Source: Prunus persica (Eukaryota; Streptophyta; Magnoliopsida; Rosales; Rosaceae). Taken from it: a stretch of DNA of 64,000 nt. Position numbers and translations under genes: made by a program. Of the stretch, positions 34,248 through 46,000 are shown in pieces. The notes under the pieces were generated by a model, which was not told the origin of the DNA, did not search any database, and saw nothing but the letters and a program-made list of their open reading frames with translations. The stretch lies in assembly GCF_000346465.2 (NCBI RefSeq), contig NC_034015.1, positions 771,019-835,018 on the forward strand, given 5' to 3'. Numbering within the stretch: the first letter of the stretch is position 1; each line of letters begins with the position of its first letter.

Positions 34248-37200
34248 ATGGCGTATTCTTCACTGGTGTTGTACTATTTGTCTCAGCGGCGTGTTCCAGG
34301 CCGCTCATTTAGACATTTTTTCTTCATACCCACAAGCTTAGCTCTCGTAACCTCTCTCCTCATTCTCTTTTACATTTCCACAACCTCCAATCTCTTCACT
34401 CATCATCACCCCAACCCAAAAACACCACTTCAAATCAATTCTTCTTCTTCTTCATCTACCTTTTCTTTCACAATTCTACGTCACAAAACTTCCTCCACAC
34501 CCTTTGCAATTGAAGCTCCTTTGACAGAGGATGGTGGTGGTCAGAGAATTGAGAGTCAACGCTCACTAGGACCTCAACTGGGTTCAGATGGTATGTCAAT
34601 CTTGAATCTTTGCTTCTGGGACTTGCTAATTATGCTAATTGTTTTTATATGTTTGATGGGTTATCGTTATATTCATATGCAGACTTCACTTTTGGACAAA
34701 ACCAAGAAAATTTCATTTTCTTATTTGGCAATTGGCATTGTAACGGTAATTATAAGCTTCTGATTTGGGCAAAGAAACTTTAATAATAATAAAAAGTATA
34801 GGCTTGAAGAATTTACCAATTGAATATAGTATGAACAGCGCCAAAGAATGATTAGCAGAAAATGACATGCTTTAAGAAAATCCTGGAGTCGATAGTTTTG
34901 TCTTTCATCTAACCAGGACACAGGATCATGGACTTGTCCTACTTCTATTGCATAAGGCCTTGTACAGTTACACAACTAAGTACCCTTAGCATTGAATTGA
35001 TACATTGCTTCTTTCCACAAAAATTTTAAATACATGCAGTCTGCTCAGTGGTTACAGCACAATCTACTAATGCATTTCATGGTTCTCGGATTATATCATA
35101 AGTTGAATCTAATTAGGAGGTTGGAAAGATTTTAGCGGATCCATGTGAAGATGTCCAATTAAAAGATGTTTGTCCTAGCTATTGTGTGGGACTTCTCAAA
35201 GGTGTTCACCTGAATATGTTAACGAAAACAACTTTTGGCATGGGTGGGTGAGTGGCAGGTTAGAGAAAGTTTCTGTTAACTTTCATGTTTTTAATTTCAG
35301 TATCTGGAAACCGTTCGTTTTTATGGTCCAGGAAGTCATGTCAATAACAACGAGGTGTTCCATGATAGACATATCTTTCTGGAAGACTATAAAGAAATGA
35401 AAAGGAGCTTTAAGATATATGTCTATCCTCACAGGCAAGATGATTCCTTTGCAAATGCACTTTTGCCTGTGGATTCTGAACCTGGGGGTAATTATGCAAG
35501 TGAAAGTTTCTTCAAGAAGGTCCTTATGAAAAGTCGTTTCATCACAAATGATCCAACCAAGGCAGATCTTTTCTTTCTGCCTTTCTCAATTGCAAGGTTG
35601 CGACATGACCCTAGAGTTGGTGTGGGAGGTATCCAAGATTTTATAAGAGATTACATATTCAATGTTAGTCAGAAGTACCAATATTGGAACCGTACAGGTG
35701 GAGCAGATCACTTTTATGTTGCTTGTCATTCTATTGGGCGGTCAGCTATGGAAAAAGCAAGCGAAGTGAAATTTAATGCCATTCAAGTTGTGTGCTCTTC
35801 AAGCTACTTCCTTCCTGGTTACATACCACACAAGGATGCATGTCTGCCACAAATATGGCCGAGAAAAGAAGAGCCACATGACCTTCTTTCATCAAATAGG
35901 TGGATATACTTTCGTGAATTGCTATTTCTCTTTTGTTAAAGCATGGTCTTATATTTTCATAGTTAATATTAGATTTTGGAGAAGCAAGCATGAAAAAGTG
36001 ATTCTTTTTTCTTCTTTTCTTAATATTGCTTTTTAGTGTTGCATTTTTTAATATGATCAGTCAAGACCTTCATCAAAAGTGAGTTTTTCCTTGCATCCTT
36101 TTGAGTCTCCTTGATATCTACTGATGTGTGGGTGGCAGTTCTCTCAGATTGGTGGGTTGCACTCATCTTGCAGTAATACATGCAATGTTCTCTTTATAAA
36201 TTTATTTTGGTAGTTTCTATCAGCTGGGCTGTTTCCTTTTCAAAATATGCTGCTGAATTATAGCTCATAGAAGATAGTTGGTACTTTCCCTAAGGAATAT
36301 GATAGATGGTATGAACCACAAGGTTAAATATACGTATGTTCAACTATGTGCACTATTCTGGTTGCGCCTGTACCCCTCTTTCATCGTTTCTTCACCCTTT
36401 GGGTTTTGGGCCTGCATGATAATGATGAGGTGATGCAGAGGAAGTCAGAGTATTTTGGTTGAATTATATCATTTCTTGTGTCTAAGAAAATAAATTTCTA
36501 ATAGAGGCCAAGTTTGTAAAACTACAATGTAAATGTTCTCTTCTTTTTCTTGGAAACTGATGTTTACTTGTGCTAGGCATTTGAGTATACCTTTGTGGCT
36601 TTGCATAATGTTAAATTCCTAGATCATACACTTATGAACATTTTTGGTTCCCCATAGCTGATGGTGAATCATGTTAACTGGGATATAGCAGCGTAAAATT
36701 ATGACATAGGAAGAAAAGACTTTGAGTGAACAGAAGTGCTGTATCATTGAACTTCTCTGGGTGAAAATTTGAAAGTGCGCTCATCTTTTCCTTTTGCCTC
36801 CAAAAGGAAGTGTTTGATAGAATGCAATTTAACATTTAATGAAAAACGCAGTTGTAACTTTATGCATGTTTTGGAAATATGTTGCTTTGATCTCTACAGG
36901 AACTGGAACTCATATTTCTTCCTTTGATAAAAAAAACAAACGTGCAGAACAAAACTTGCGTTCTTTGCTGGAGGAATTAACTCCCCAGTACGGGAAAAGC
37001 TTCTTCAAGTGTGGAGAAATGACTCTGAGATTTTTGCACACTTTGGTCGGCTTACCACACCTTATGCGGATGAGCTGCTTGGTAGCAAGTTCTGCCTCCA
37101 TGTTAAAGGCTTTGAAGTGAATACAGCTCGTGTTGCAGATTCATTATATTATGGTTGTGTCCCGGTGATAATTGCCAACTACTATGATTTACCATTCGCA

Positions 37201-37440
37201 GACATACTAAACTGGAAGAGCTTCTCAGTGATTGTTGCCACTCTAGATATCCCATTGCTTAAGAAAATCCTTAAAGGGATCAGCTCTGAGGAATATACGC
37301 GGTTACAAAGCAATGTGTTGAAGGTGCGCAAACATTTCCAATGGCATCTTTCTCCTATTGATTATGATGCTTTTTACATGGTTATGTACGAGTTGTGGCT
37401 ACGACGAAGTTTTTCGACAGTTACCTCAAGTAATTTTTGA
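34248..37440 (+). CDS. Exostosin-family (GT47) glycosyltransferase, type II membrane protein
   Basis: Exons: 34248-34590, 35301-35899 and 36948-37440. Exon 1 opens MAYSSLVLYYLSQRRVPG with a signal anchor at about residues 24-45 (FFFIPTSLALVTSLLILFYI) and a Ser-rich stem. Exons 2 and 3 carry the exostosin domain: FKIYVYPHRQDD, NYASESFFKKVLM, TKADLFFLPFSIAR, GGADHFYVACHSIGRSA, KLAFFAGGINSPVREKLL, HFGRLTTPYADELLGSKFCL and YYGCVPVIIANYYDLPFADIL. Exons 2 and 3 join perfectly (phase 2, codon AGA). Exons 1 and 2 do not: the donor at 34590 leaves phase 1 while exon 2 reads from phase 0, so a small exon of 3n+2 nt or another donor is missing from this model. Products of this family sit in the Golgi and build wall glycans; the sugar is not deducible. 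Length is about 480 residues, normal for the family. Confidence 0.88.
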
Positions 37441-38483
37441 AAATTCTAAATCAACAAATCATTTTACATGATTCTGTCCATTTCAATTGGATTTCCTCAT
37501 GTATATATTTCTTTTATAGTTATATTCTTTTAAAGTAAACGTAGCTTACAAGCTTAAACCTCAAAATCTGGCTTTGTTCTGATTTGTAATTTTCTGAGGC
37601 CATGTTTTGATTTGTAATTCACTTCCAATAAATAAGAAAAACTATAGAGAATTTTTTATAAATGCCTCTAGCTTAAAATTTCTTCCTCCCTCTTTTCTAT
37701 CCTTCTTTGAACAGAAGAAAATGACAATCTTTTAAGAAGGAACTTAAAAGGCTCGTCAGAAGCTTTCACTGTCCCGCTCACCTATGGAACATAAAATGAG
37801 GGACTCTGAGAAACTACTTCACAGCAGCTGTTGGATTAATTCAATGGTACACGTTTTATTAACTCAAAGCCTCAACTAGGGCTGAGTATTTCAAACCGTG
37901 AACCAAGCAAATCGATCGAATCCCTGACCTCCAACATTGAATTATAACACCTCACCACTAGAGTGGCAAGTGTTGTGTTATAATTTACATAAGGATTAAT
38001 TCAGATACATAGAAATACATCGGCAATATCAACCGCACAAGGTTTATCTCACTAATAGCCACATAAGGTTTACGGATGGTAAAAATCCCCAATGGGTTGG
38101 GTCTCCGACCCTAATGGGAGAATATTTCAGGCAAAATCGGGGGTGGCAGGATCCCTAAATTTTAAAATTCCCGTTAGTGACGGGCCAAGAATGGTATTGT
38201 TATCCTCATCTTCGAACCTGGATTTCACCCTAAGTTGACTTGACTTGAAAAATTGCTCTAATTGGCTCCTCTAAAAATTCTAGAAAAATTACACAAGTAT
38301 CTTCAAGGTCTTAGCTTCGCATTCCGACTGGCTTTGCACACAAATTCCACCAAAAGTCCTAGGTCTATTGAAACCAATTAAGTGCTCTGGAAGTTGAAAT
38401 GAAGAAAATAAAGCAAAAGTCATTTTTTACAACAAATTATCCTAAAAGAAGGAGCATATAAATGAATATATTTATGAACCTAT
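37441..38483. other. Intergenic, no gene seen
   Basis: Contains the 3' flank of the GT47 gene. 38070-38160 (aatccccaatgggttgggtc and following) resembles a degraded DNA transposon, with no ends that I can define. Confidence 0.4.
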
Positions 38484-39981
38484 TGTAAGGGTCTTTTGTT
38501 CCAGCAGCTTGACGAATGGGCCTGGGCTGCCGTAAGAGGAAAATGAACAAAAATTCACTGAGTACCTAAGTTCAGAAACCAAGCTCCCAAAAGAGTTTTT
38601 GAAAGGAGTTTCTGAAAGGTTTGATGAAACCTTAGAAAAATACCCTAAGGTTCTTTTCACCAATAGCCGAATAAACATAATAAATTGATTCATGGCTTAG
38701 CTTGAGGAGCTTGCAGCATGGGAGCTAAGTGTTCACGAGTTTAGCAATTTGAGAGAGAGAGAAGCATGGATTTCTTACAGAGAACGAAGGTTTAGAGTAG
38801 GGCAGAGGAAAATTAGAACGATTTCAATCTTAAGAGAAGAAGAAAAACAAATGATGAAGAAAATTGGGTGGTTTGGGTAAATTCCCAATTGCTTGACAAA
38901 GCTTGGTTAGGCTCTGGATGGTGATTTTGCTGGGTAAGAGAAGCTCCCTTTTATAGGCTAAAAGAACCCTAATTTTATCTAACTTTTCTCTCCCTTTTTC
39001 CGTTGTTTCTTCCTACTTGATCTAATTTGGTGAAATTCTCCTATCCAAGGCGCCTGGGTAAGGAACCTTTTGGGGTTCCAAGGATTTTATGTGGCTGGAC
39101 CTCCCTATAGGGGTGAGGCGCCACTTGCTTTCCTTCTTGGTTTTTCAAAATGGTGCTTACAGTAGAAACGGGAGATGGATGGAGTCTTTTGTCCGCTAGG
39201 TATTCTTCTTTTGTTCATGGATTTCCTTTGATCCCTGCCATGGCTCTTTGTTGACCACCTTGGAACTCTAACAATGAGGAAGCACGATGCCAGATTTTTC
39301 ACAAGTCGCTGGGCTGGGCTTGTGAGCACAGTATTGGATTATTGGCCTATTATTTCCAGCGTTTGATAGGTTTTCGTCAAGCTACTGGAAATGGCTTTAT
39401 TAATTTTGGGCATTCTATTGATGTGGGCTTGTCTAAGTATTAGGACAGGCTTCTAGATGTCCTCCTAAGGCATTGGACCATTTTTCCCTTTTCTCTCATG
39501 CTAACCCATGTATTTGGGCTCGAGGAACGGGCTTGAGTTTTAATGCCCCCAAGTGGCTTAAAACTTTCGTTCCTCGAACCCTCAATGGGCCCCGTGATCG
39601 CTTGTTTCCTTCCATACCACAACCTTCTCAGCAAGCCCCGGGTAATTTATGTGGCTTGGGCCCACTTAAGCCTGTAGCATAGCTTAAAATAGTGGTTTTC
39701 CTCATGGCATTGCGTGTTTATTTAACCCGCTTGTGCTTGAATTTATCATGCCACAATAAGCCATGATCGGGCTAAATAGCATCGGATTAAGTTGGTGAGC
39801 ATGAATTTATAAAGCCAGTGCATTTTGATTCTTTTGCGCATGTTTGTTTGGCATGACGCATGGCCCATGGCTTACATGGGTGCGTCCCACAATTTTTCTT
39901 ATATTTCTTTCGCGATCAATTTATTCATGTTGGGCTAAGAATAAACTTGGGCCTAATCCCTGGATTTTTTGGGCCTCAACA
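38484..39981 (+). mobile_element. Solo LTR (copy B), same family as 27486-28944
   Basis: 1498 bp, TGTAAGGGTCTTTTGTTCC...TTTGGGCCTCAACA. It is flanked by CCTAT (38479-38483) and TCTAT (39982-39986), a target duplication with one change. It is collinear with copy A (for example cagcagcttgacgaatgggc, a Pro-less leader, cccttttatagg near 38948, and ccgggtaatttatgtggctt). Both copies have lost their internal region. Confidence 0.9.
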
Positions 39982-40278
39982 TCTATCCAAGTTCTTCTCA
40001 ATTCACTCAAATTTTAACCCAGAGATGCAAAAAATTTAAAAACTCTATCGTGCTTGTAGTGTATAAGAAGAGCTTGAGCTTGTGTTTTACATTTAGATGG
40101 CTTGAGTGAATTGAAATCCCTGGATTTTTTGGGCCTCAACACCTATCCAAGTTCTTCTCAATTCACTCAAATTTTAACCCAGAGATGCAAAAAATTTAAA
40201 AACTCTATCGTGCTTGTAGTGTATAAGAAGAGCTTGAGCTTGTGTTTTACATTTAGATGGCTTGAGTGAATTGAAATC
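39957..40278. repeat. 160-bp tandem duplication spanning the solo LTR end
   Basis: 39958-40117 is repeated at 40118-40277 with essentially one change (catctatcc against cacctatcc). Each unit starts inside the last 24 bp of the solo LTR and runs into flanking DNA, so the duplication happened after the LTR inserted. Confidence 0.95.
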
Positions 40279-40667
40279 TCTCCACATGAGGGGCACTTGG
40301 TCAAAACAACGAAATTTGGATGAATTTGACAAAAATTGAAACGTGTCCTTAAATTGCTCAGAATTGAAACTATAAGGATAAATTTAACAAAATTGAAACT
40401 ATGTGGGCGAAAGTGGTAAAAGCAACAAACTATAATGACCAAAACTAAATTTTCGCCTTTTTTGAATAGTAAAAAGTCATTGTAGGCCCCTGTAGTTTAC
40501 CACTTAGGTCCTTGTAGTTTGAATGTGATCAATTTTGTCCATGTGGTTTGAATTCCAGGTCATTTAAGGACAATCTCTAATTTTTTTGTCAAATTAATCT
40601 AATTTTGTACACGTAGAGGGGCATTTTGGTCCAATCTTAAAGTCCCTCCTAACCACCCCCACAACCA
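40279..40667. other. Intergenic, possibly old transposon
   Basis: No gene. The text cccctgtagtttaccactta near 40486 and neighbouring phrases resemble plant DNA transposon ends, but no partner end was found. Confidence 0.35.
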
Positions 40668-41578
40668 TAGTCTGAAATATCGATAATATCGAGGAAATAT
40701 CGAGGATATTTCGATTTTTTTGAATCACGGATATTTCAGAACATATCCATGTACATATCGTATAAATATCGACAATATCGACGATAATATCGGAAAATAT
40801 CGATGTCGATAATTTCGCTCACATTTCAGCAATATTTTGTTAACATATCGGTGTAATATCGCCAAAATATCGAAAATATCGATGTGAAGGAAAAAAAAAG
40901 TTTTTTTTAAAAAAAAAAAAAAGGGAAAAAGGGGAGAAAAAAGCACAAAGGGGATATGAACCCCTCCCATTTTACTCCTCCAACACCTTAAACACCATAT
41001 CTTATGTTTTTGTGATAATATGCTAAAATATTTATATTTATATGGATGGTATGTTAACAATTACATGCAAAACTATTTTGGGGATTTATCATTTGATGAC
41101 TACTCTTCACAATACACTTACTCTACACATAGAGATGATGAAGATAGTGAAAAATTTGAACATCGTAGGAACTCTATGTGGTACTAAGTCATTCATGTAT
41201 CTTACCATGCAATGTATAAAGTGTAAAATATTATAGTAAATCATTATATATGAATGATTACGGTGTATTTAATCTTTTTTCATTAATTATTACATATTTT
41301 TTACACTCATAGTGTTTGCCCGCTTGCTGTATAATCAACTTAAATTAGTTAAATCCATCATGCAATGCATTTCCTTCTAATTTTTTGTGATAAACTCATA
41401 GATAATTGACTAAATATACATTCTCCAAAGTTTCAATAAAAATTTCCAAGTTTTTCTTACAATTTCCTTGGTTTTTATTCAATTTTTATCGATATCGATA
41501 ATATCCCGATATTTCCATCGAAATTTCCATATTTTTGGACTACCGATATTTCTGATATCATCGATATTTTAGACCTTG
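40668..41578. mobile_element. Mutator-like MITE with ATATCG-rich ends
   Basis: A 911-bp element bounded by a perfect 10-bp direct repeat CCCACAACCA at 40658-40667 and 41579-41588. The ends are inverted: TAGTCTGAAATATCGAT on the left against AGGTCTAAAATATCGAT from the right. Both subterminal zones are packed with AATATCGAT/ATATCGA motifs (40675-40885 and 41490-41570). No transposase. TSD size fits Mutator-like elements (usually 9, range 8-11). Confidence 0.82.
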
Positions 41579-41588
41579 CCCACAACCA

Positions 41589-43040
41589 CCTTCTCTCATC
41601 CTTTCTACATTCCCGAGCAAACTTCCTCCTTTCCCGACCAAATCTCCTCCTCTAGACCCAACCCGCTCAACACCCTGTAGCCACAACCGAATCACCCACA
41701 CAACCACCTTCTCCCCTCCCTCTTCCCCCTCCGAACCCAATATTCTGCTCCCCTCCTCCACAATCACCTTTCCCCCTCTCTCTATTATCAAACTCCAACC
41801 CTTATTCTATGCATTGCCTAAAACCATTCCTCATGAACCCAAATTCCCAAAATCAAAAGCTAGAGATTAAGAGTAAAGAGTCACACAATCTTTTATTATT
41901 CAAGATTGGAGGTGAAGGACTTTGAGACTTGAAAGCAGAAGAAAAGCTACCACAAGGGCTTATGGGGTGGCTGTGGGAGTGGTTGGGGAGAGGTTGCAAG
42001 ATTGGACCAAATACCCTACACGTGAATATAAATAAGGTAATTTGATAGAAATTGGGGATTGTACTTGAATTGCTTTGCATTCAAAACTTTTTGAGTCGAA
42101 AGATATTATGAAAATTACAAGGACCTTAATGGTAATTGCAAGTAGCAAAATGGCTTTTGACCTTTTTAAATTAGCTGATGTAAACGTGTCATTTTGGAAG
42201 AATTTTCTAAAGTGTTTCTTAAGCAAGATCAAGAATAAAGAAAAGAACTTGGCAAAAAGAAAATAGCAAAAAAAGAAAAAAAAATGTAATTTTAATTTAT
42301 TTAAAGAAAAAAGCAGAAGAATGAAATAGAGAATCAAAGTAGCAAAGTTACTATTCATGTTAGGAAAGTAAAAGCAAACAAAACAAAACTCAAGATCTTC
42401 AAAAGAGTACAATCCGAGTACACTTCACCACAAAAGAAAAGAGAGAAAATTCGACAGCATACATATTTTACCTTCCCTCCAGATTCGAGGACAAGGTGCC
42501 ACTGCCATACTCTCTCTATCCTCTTTCCGTTCCTTCCATGTTACCGGAAAAATCCCATCTTTCCTGAGAAATTCCTTCTTTCCAATACACTAAAACCCAT
42601 ATATTTCATAAAAACTTACTCTAGACACCAGATTTGATCTTCCTCCATCTGCTCGCTGTTTGTTTCCCCAGAAAATATTGTCATGATCGATTTTTTGTTT
42701 GGATTTTAATCAGTTAATAGGCCCTGCTTCCAAGGTTCGTTGACTTTAATTATCATTATTTTAATTTTGCATATCTGGTATAATAGCCCAGATCAGTTGA
42801 TTCGGAATTGGCATTTGTTTGGAATTAAAGAAGGATATGAAAGATTCCCAGCTACCAAAGTGAGCATTACATGGGCATTTCTTTATTAATTTATCTTCTT
42901 AGCTTTCTTGGTTAACTAATTTTGATTTTGTTATTATCTTTTCTTACATGGAGGTTGATCTTGAGTAGGAATTCTACTTGAAATTGGATTTGGAATGTGA
43001 TGTTATTGGGGAAGTTGAATTCTGTGCTTGATGAACCAAG
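41589..43040. other. Intergenic and 5' region of the O-fucosyltransferase gene
   Basis: No gene of its own. 42420-43040 is probably promoter and 5' UTR of the gene starting at 43041; a donor-like aaggttcg at 42732 suggests a 5' UTR intron, unproven. Confidence 0.4.
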
Positions 43041-46000
43041 ATGGCATTCAAATCTAAGATAAAATGGGTTGCTCTGTTTGTCCTCGTTTTATCTTTTGCA
43101 TCATTGCTTCGGCACCTCTCTATAGCAAAGTATTCCACTGTCGATTTAGTCCAGTATAGTGCATTGACTGCATTCCATAACGATTTCGATACCCTATCCG
43201 GGAGACAGGTGGGATTTGATTAATTTTTGTGTGTGTGTATGCAGGTGTTTTGAGTGTATGTTTTGGGTTGTTTAATGATGGGTTTGTTTTCTTTGTTACA
43301 ATCTGGCAGAATATTCCTAATAAGAAGCTATGGGAACCTGTAAAGCCCTTGCAGTCTTTGCAGCCTTATGCCAACCCCAGGAGCAACTATCCTGGTGATG
43401 ATTTTGCTCTTATTCTTCCATTTGTGTGTTTTCTCGTTTATTTCGTTGCTGGGTTGTCATAATCTTGTATGGAATAGTTTAAGAATTTGACAGTTAGGAG
43501 ATAGGACCTAGATGACTTGTTTTTGCGACCAATTTTGGTATTTAAGTAGGAGGTGTCCATGAGACACTTACATTGGTAAATTGACAAATCGGTTACGTTG
43601 CATCCATGACCCAACGCATTTTGTAGTCACGATGCTTCTGTCACCTGTCCAAGATCTTGAGAACTGCAATAGTTAATCCTTTTCAACAAACCGATATCCT
43701 TGGTATTCTGACTTTTAATTGAATTCCATCTTTCTTTGTTCTTGCTTGTCACTGGAGGGTTTGGTGAGCTTCAACCGTTAATTTTAAAGCTGATTGATTA
43801 CTTTTATTTTCTTTACAGTTCCAAATGAACAGAGCAGTGGCTTCATTTATGCGAAAATATTTGGTGGATTTTCAAAGATAAGATCTACGGTACGATTTAT
43901 CAAATGTGTGAAAGTAATTCCATGATAGTTTGTATATGGTGTTCATAAATCTTTGTTAATTTTCTAGATCTGTGATCTGGTCACCATATCCAGGCTTCTA
44001 AATGCTACTCTTGTCATTCCAGACATTCAAGAAAGTACTCGCTCAAAAGGCATCAGGTTCTTTATTCTAGCTTGCTTAGTGTTTTTTTTCAAATGCCATT
44101 TTTCTGTAATAGTAGATCATATAGTTCATTCCTTCTTACCCATTTTTTTTCTCTAACTTTGTCAGCCATCGTTTCAAGAGTTTTACATATCTCTACGACG
44201 AGGAGCAGTTTATTGCATCTCTTAAAAATGACATAATCATTGTGAAGAGCCTGCCAGACAATTTGAAGGCAGCAAGGAAAAGGAATGAATACCCTTCTTT
44301 TAGACCCAAGAATTCAGCTTCTCCTAAGTTTTATATTAAAGAAGTCCTACCAAAGTTAAAGAAAGCCAAGGTTATTGGCTTGGTTATTGCTGATGGTGGA
44401 TGTCTGCAGGTAGTCATTGTTCTACTATTATTAATAATATACTTAGCTATTGAAAAAAAGTCATCTTCTTGAGGAAGCATACATGTTCTATTAACCTTGA
44501 TAACCACGTATTCTTTTGTGCCCTAGAGCTGTCAACTATGAATATTTTTTGTGAAGAAAAAGAAATTCCAAAAAAATCAGTTAACTATAACTACACTAGA
44601 TCTGATGTTGATGTTCCACTACACTACTTTAAGATGAGGTGAGTAACAGAACAGGAAGGCCTCAGGAGTTTTAGTTTATTTATTTTTGAATTGCCACTCA
44701 GGAGCTTAGTTAGCACTATTTTATTAGACTTTCGATGCCCCTTGGATGATTACACTGTTTATAATCAATAATAACATGATTATTCTCTGTATTACCCTAG
44801 GTGCATTTAAAATATGTGTTCTGTAGTATATAAAAAATTTACATGAAAAGGTGTCATCGGGAGGATCTTAGCTCCATTAGTTGATACATGTGGGCATGAT
44901 CTATCATTTTTACGCTCTGTTGGCCTGATTGAAATTTCTCTTCCGCTTTGCTATTGGTCCAGAGAGACCATTCTTCTCTCATGATCATCGATATGGTTGT
45001 CAGTAGCCAGTGTCTTTTCCTTTCTTTTTTGCTTTAGCGATTTCTGCATTCTCAGCTTGCATGCTTGACAATTGAGTTTTAAGTATTCTTGAAATAATAA
45101 AATCCTCTTTTCAGTCAATCCTTCCACCAGGCATGGCCGAGCTTCAAAGGCTTAGATGCAGGGTTGCTTTCCATGCACTTCAATTCAGGCCAGAAATTCA
45201 AATTCTTGGTCACCGGATGGTGGAGAGGTATGAATCTACCAACCCACCTTTTTTTTTTTTTTTTTTTGGCTAAGATTTGAATTGATTGAGCAATATAGGT
45301 GTTTAGGGAACTTGATTGGTACAGACTGCTCTTAGACAATAAAAAGAATTTTTTATTTGAAGGTTATGGGTGGGTTGGAATTAGGCATAGTAACGGCTAG
45401 ACTGGAGGGATAAGGTTATGGGATTAGGGAATTGAACCAGTATATGTTAGGTCTGGCTTTCTGGCAAATAAGATATAAATATGCACGAAATATGAAAATT
45501 GAAAGTATAATCCTTGGTGGTTATGCCTGGGTTTTCTAGACAGGCAAAGTGAATGAATCGTCTTAAAGAGCTTCAAAGGCCGCCTGGAATTTTCTATAAT
45601 AATTTTGTTAAAATCCTTTTGTTTTATATAAAATATTCAGACTTTCTACATTATTCTTCAAAGTTTTGGAAGAAATGTTGTAGGCTCCTGGCACTCGTGG
45701 TTCCGAATTAGTATAGTATTTCCTTTTGGGACTAAAAGACTTCAGAAAAGGAATATGTTTAAGTGAACAAGAGTGGCAGATGCTGGAAAATGTAGAAATA
45801 ATCATAAAATAAAGGAGAAAGTTAGATGAACAAGTTTAAAACTACTTGAATCGCTCTAGGAGCTAGAATCACTCTTATTTGTGAAACAAGGCCTTGTAGC
45901 CTCTAGATTTGTGAATTAGTCACAAGAAGTAGATTTTTCTGTAAATACTATTCAACAAACCACAGACTTACATGCTTTATATGGATGTGTAACCATGACT

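Noticed and set aside
41558..41791. Reverse Gly/Glu-rich open frame
   Set aside because: Low-complexity sequence overlapping the MITE boundary; no coding support.
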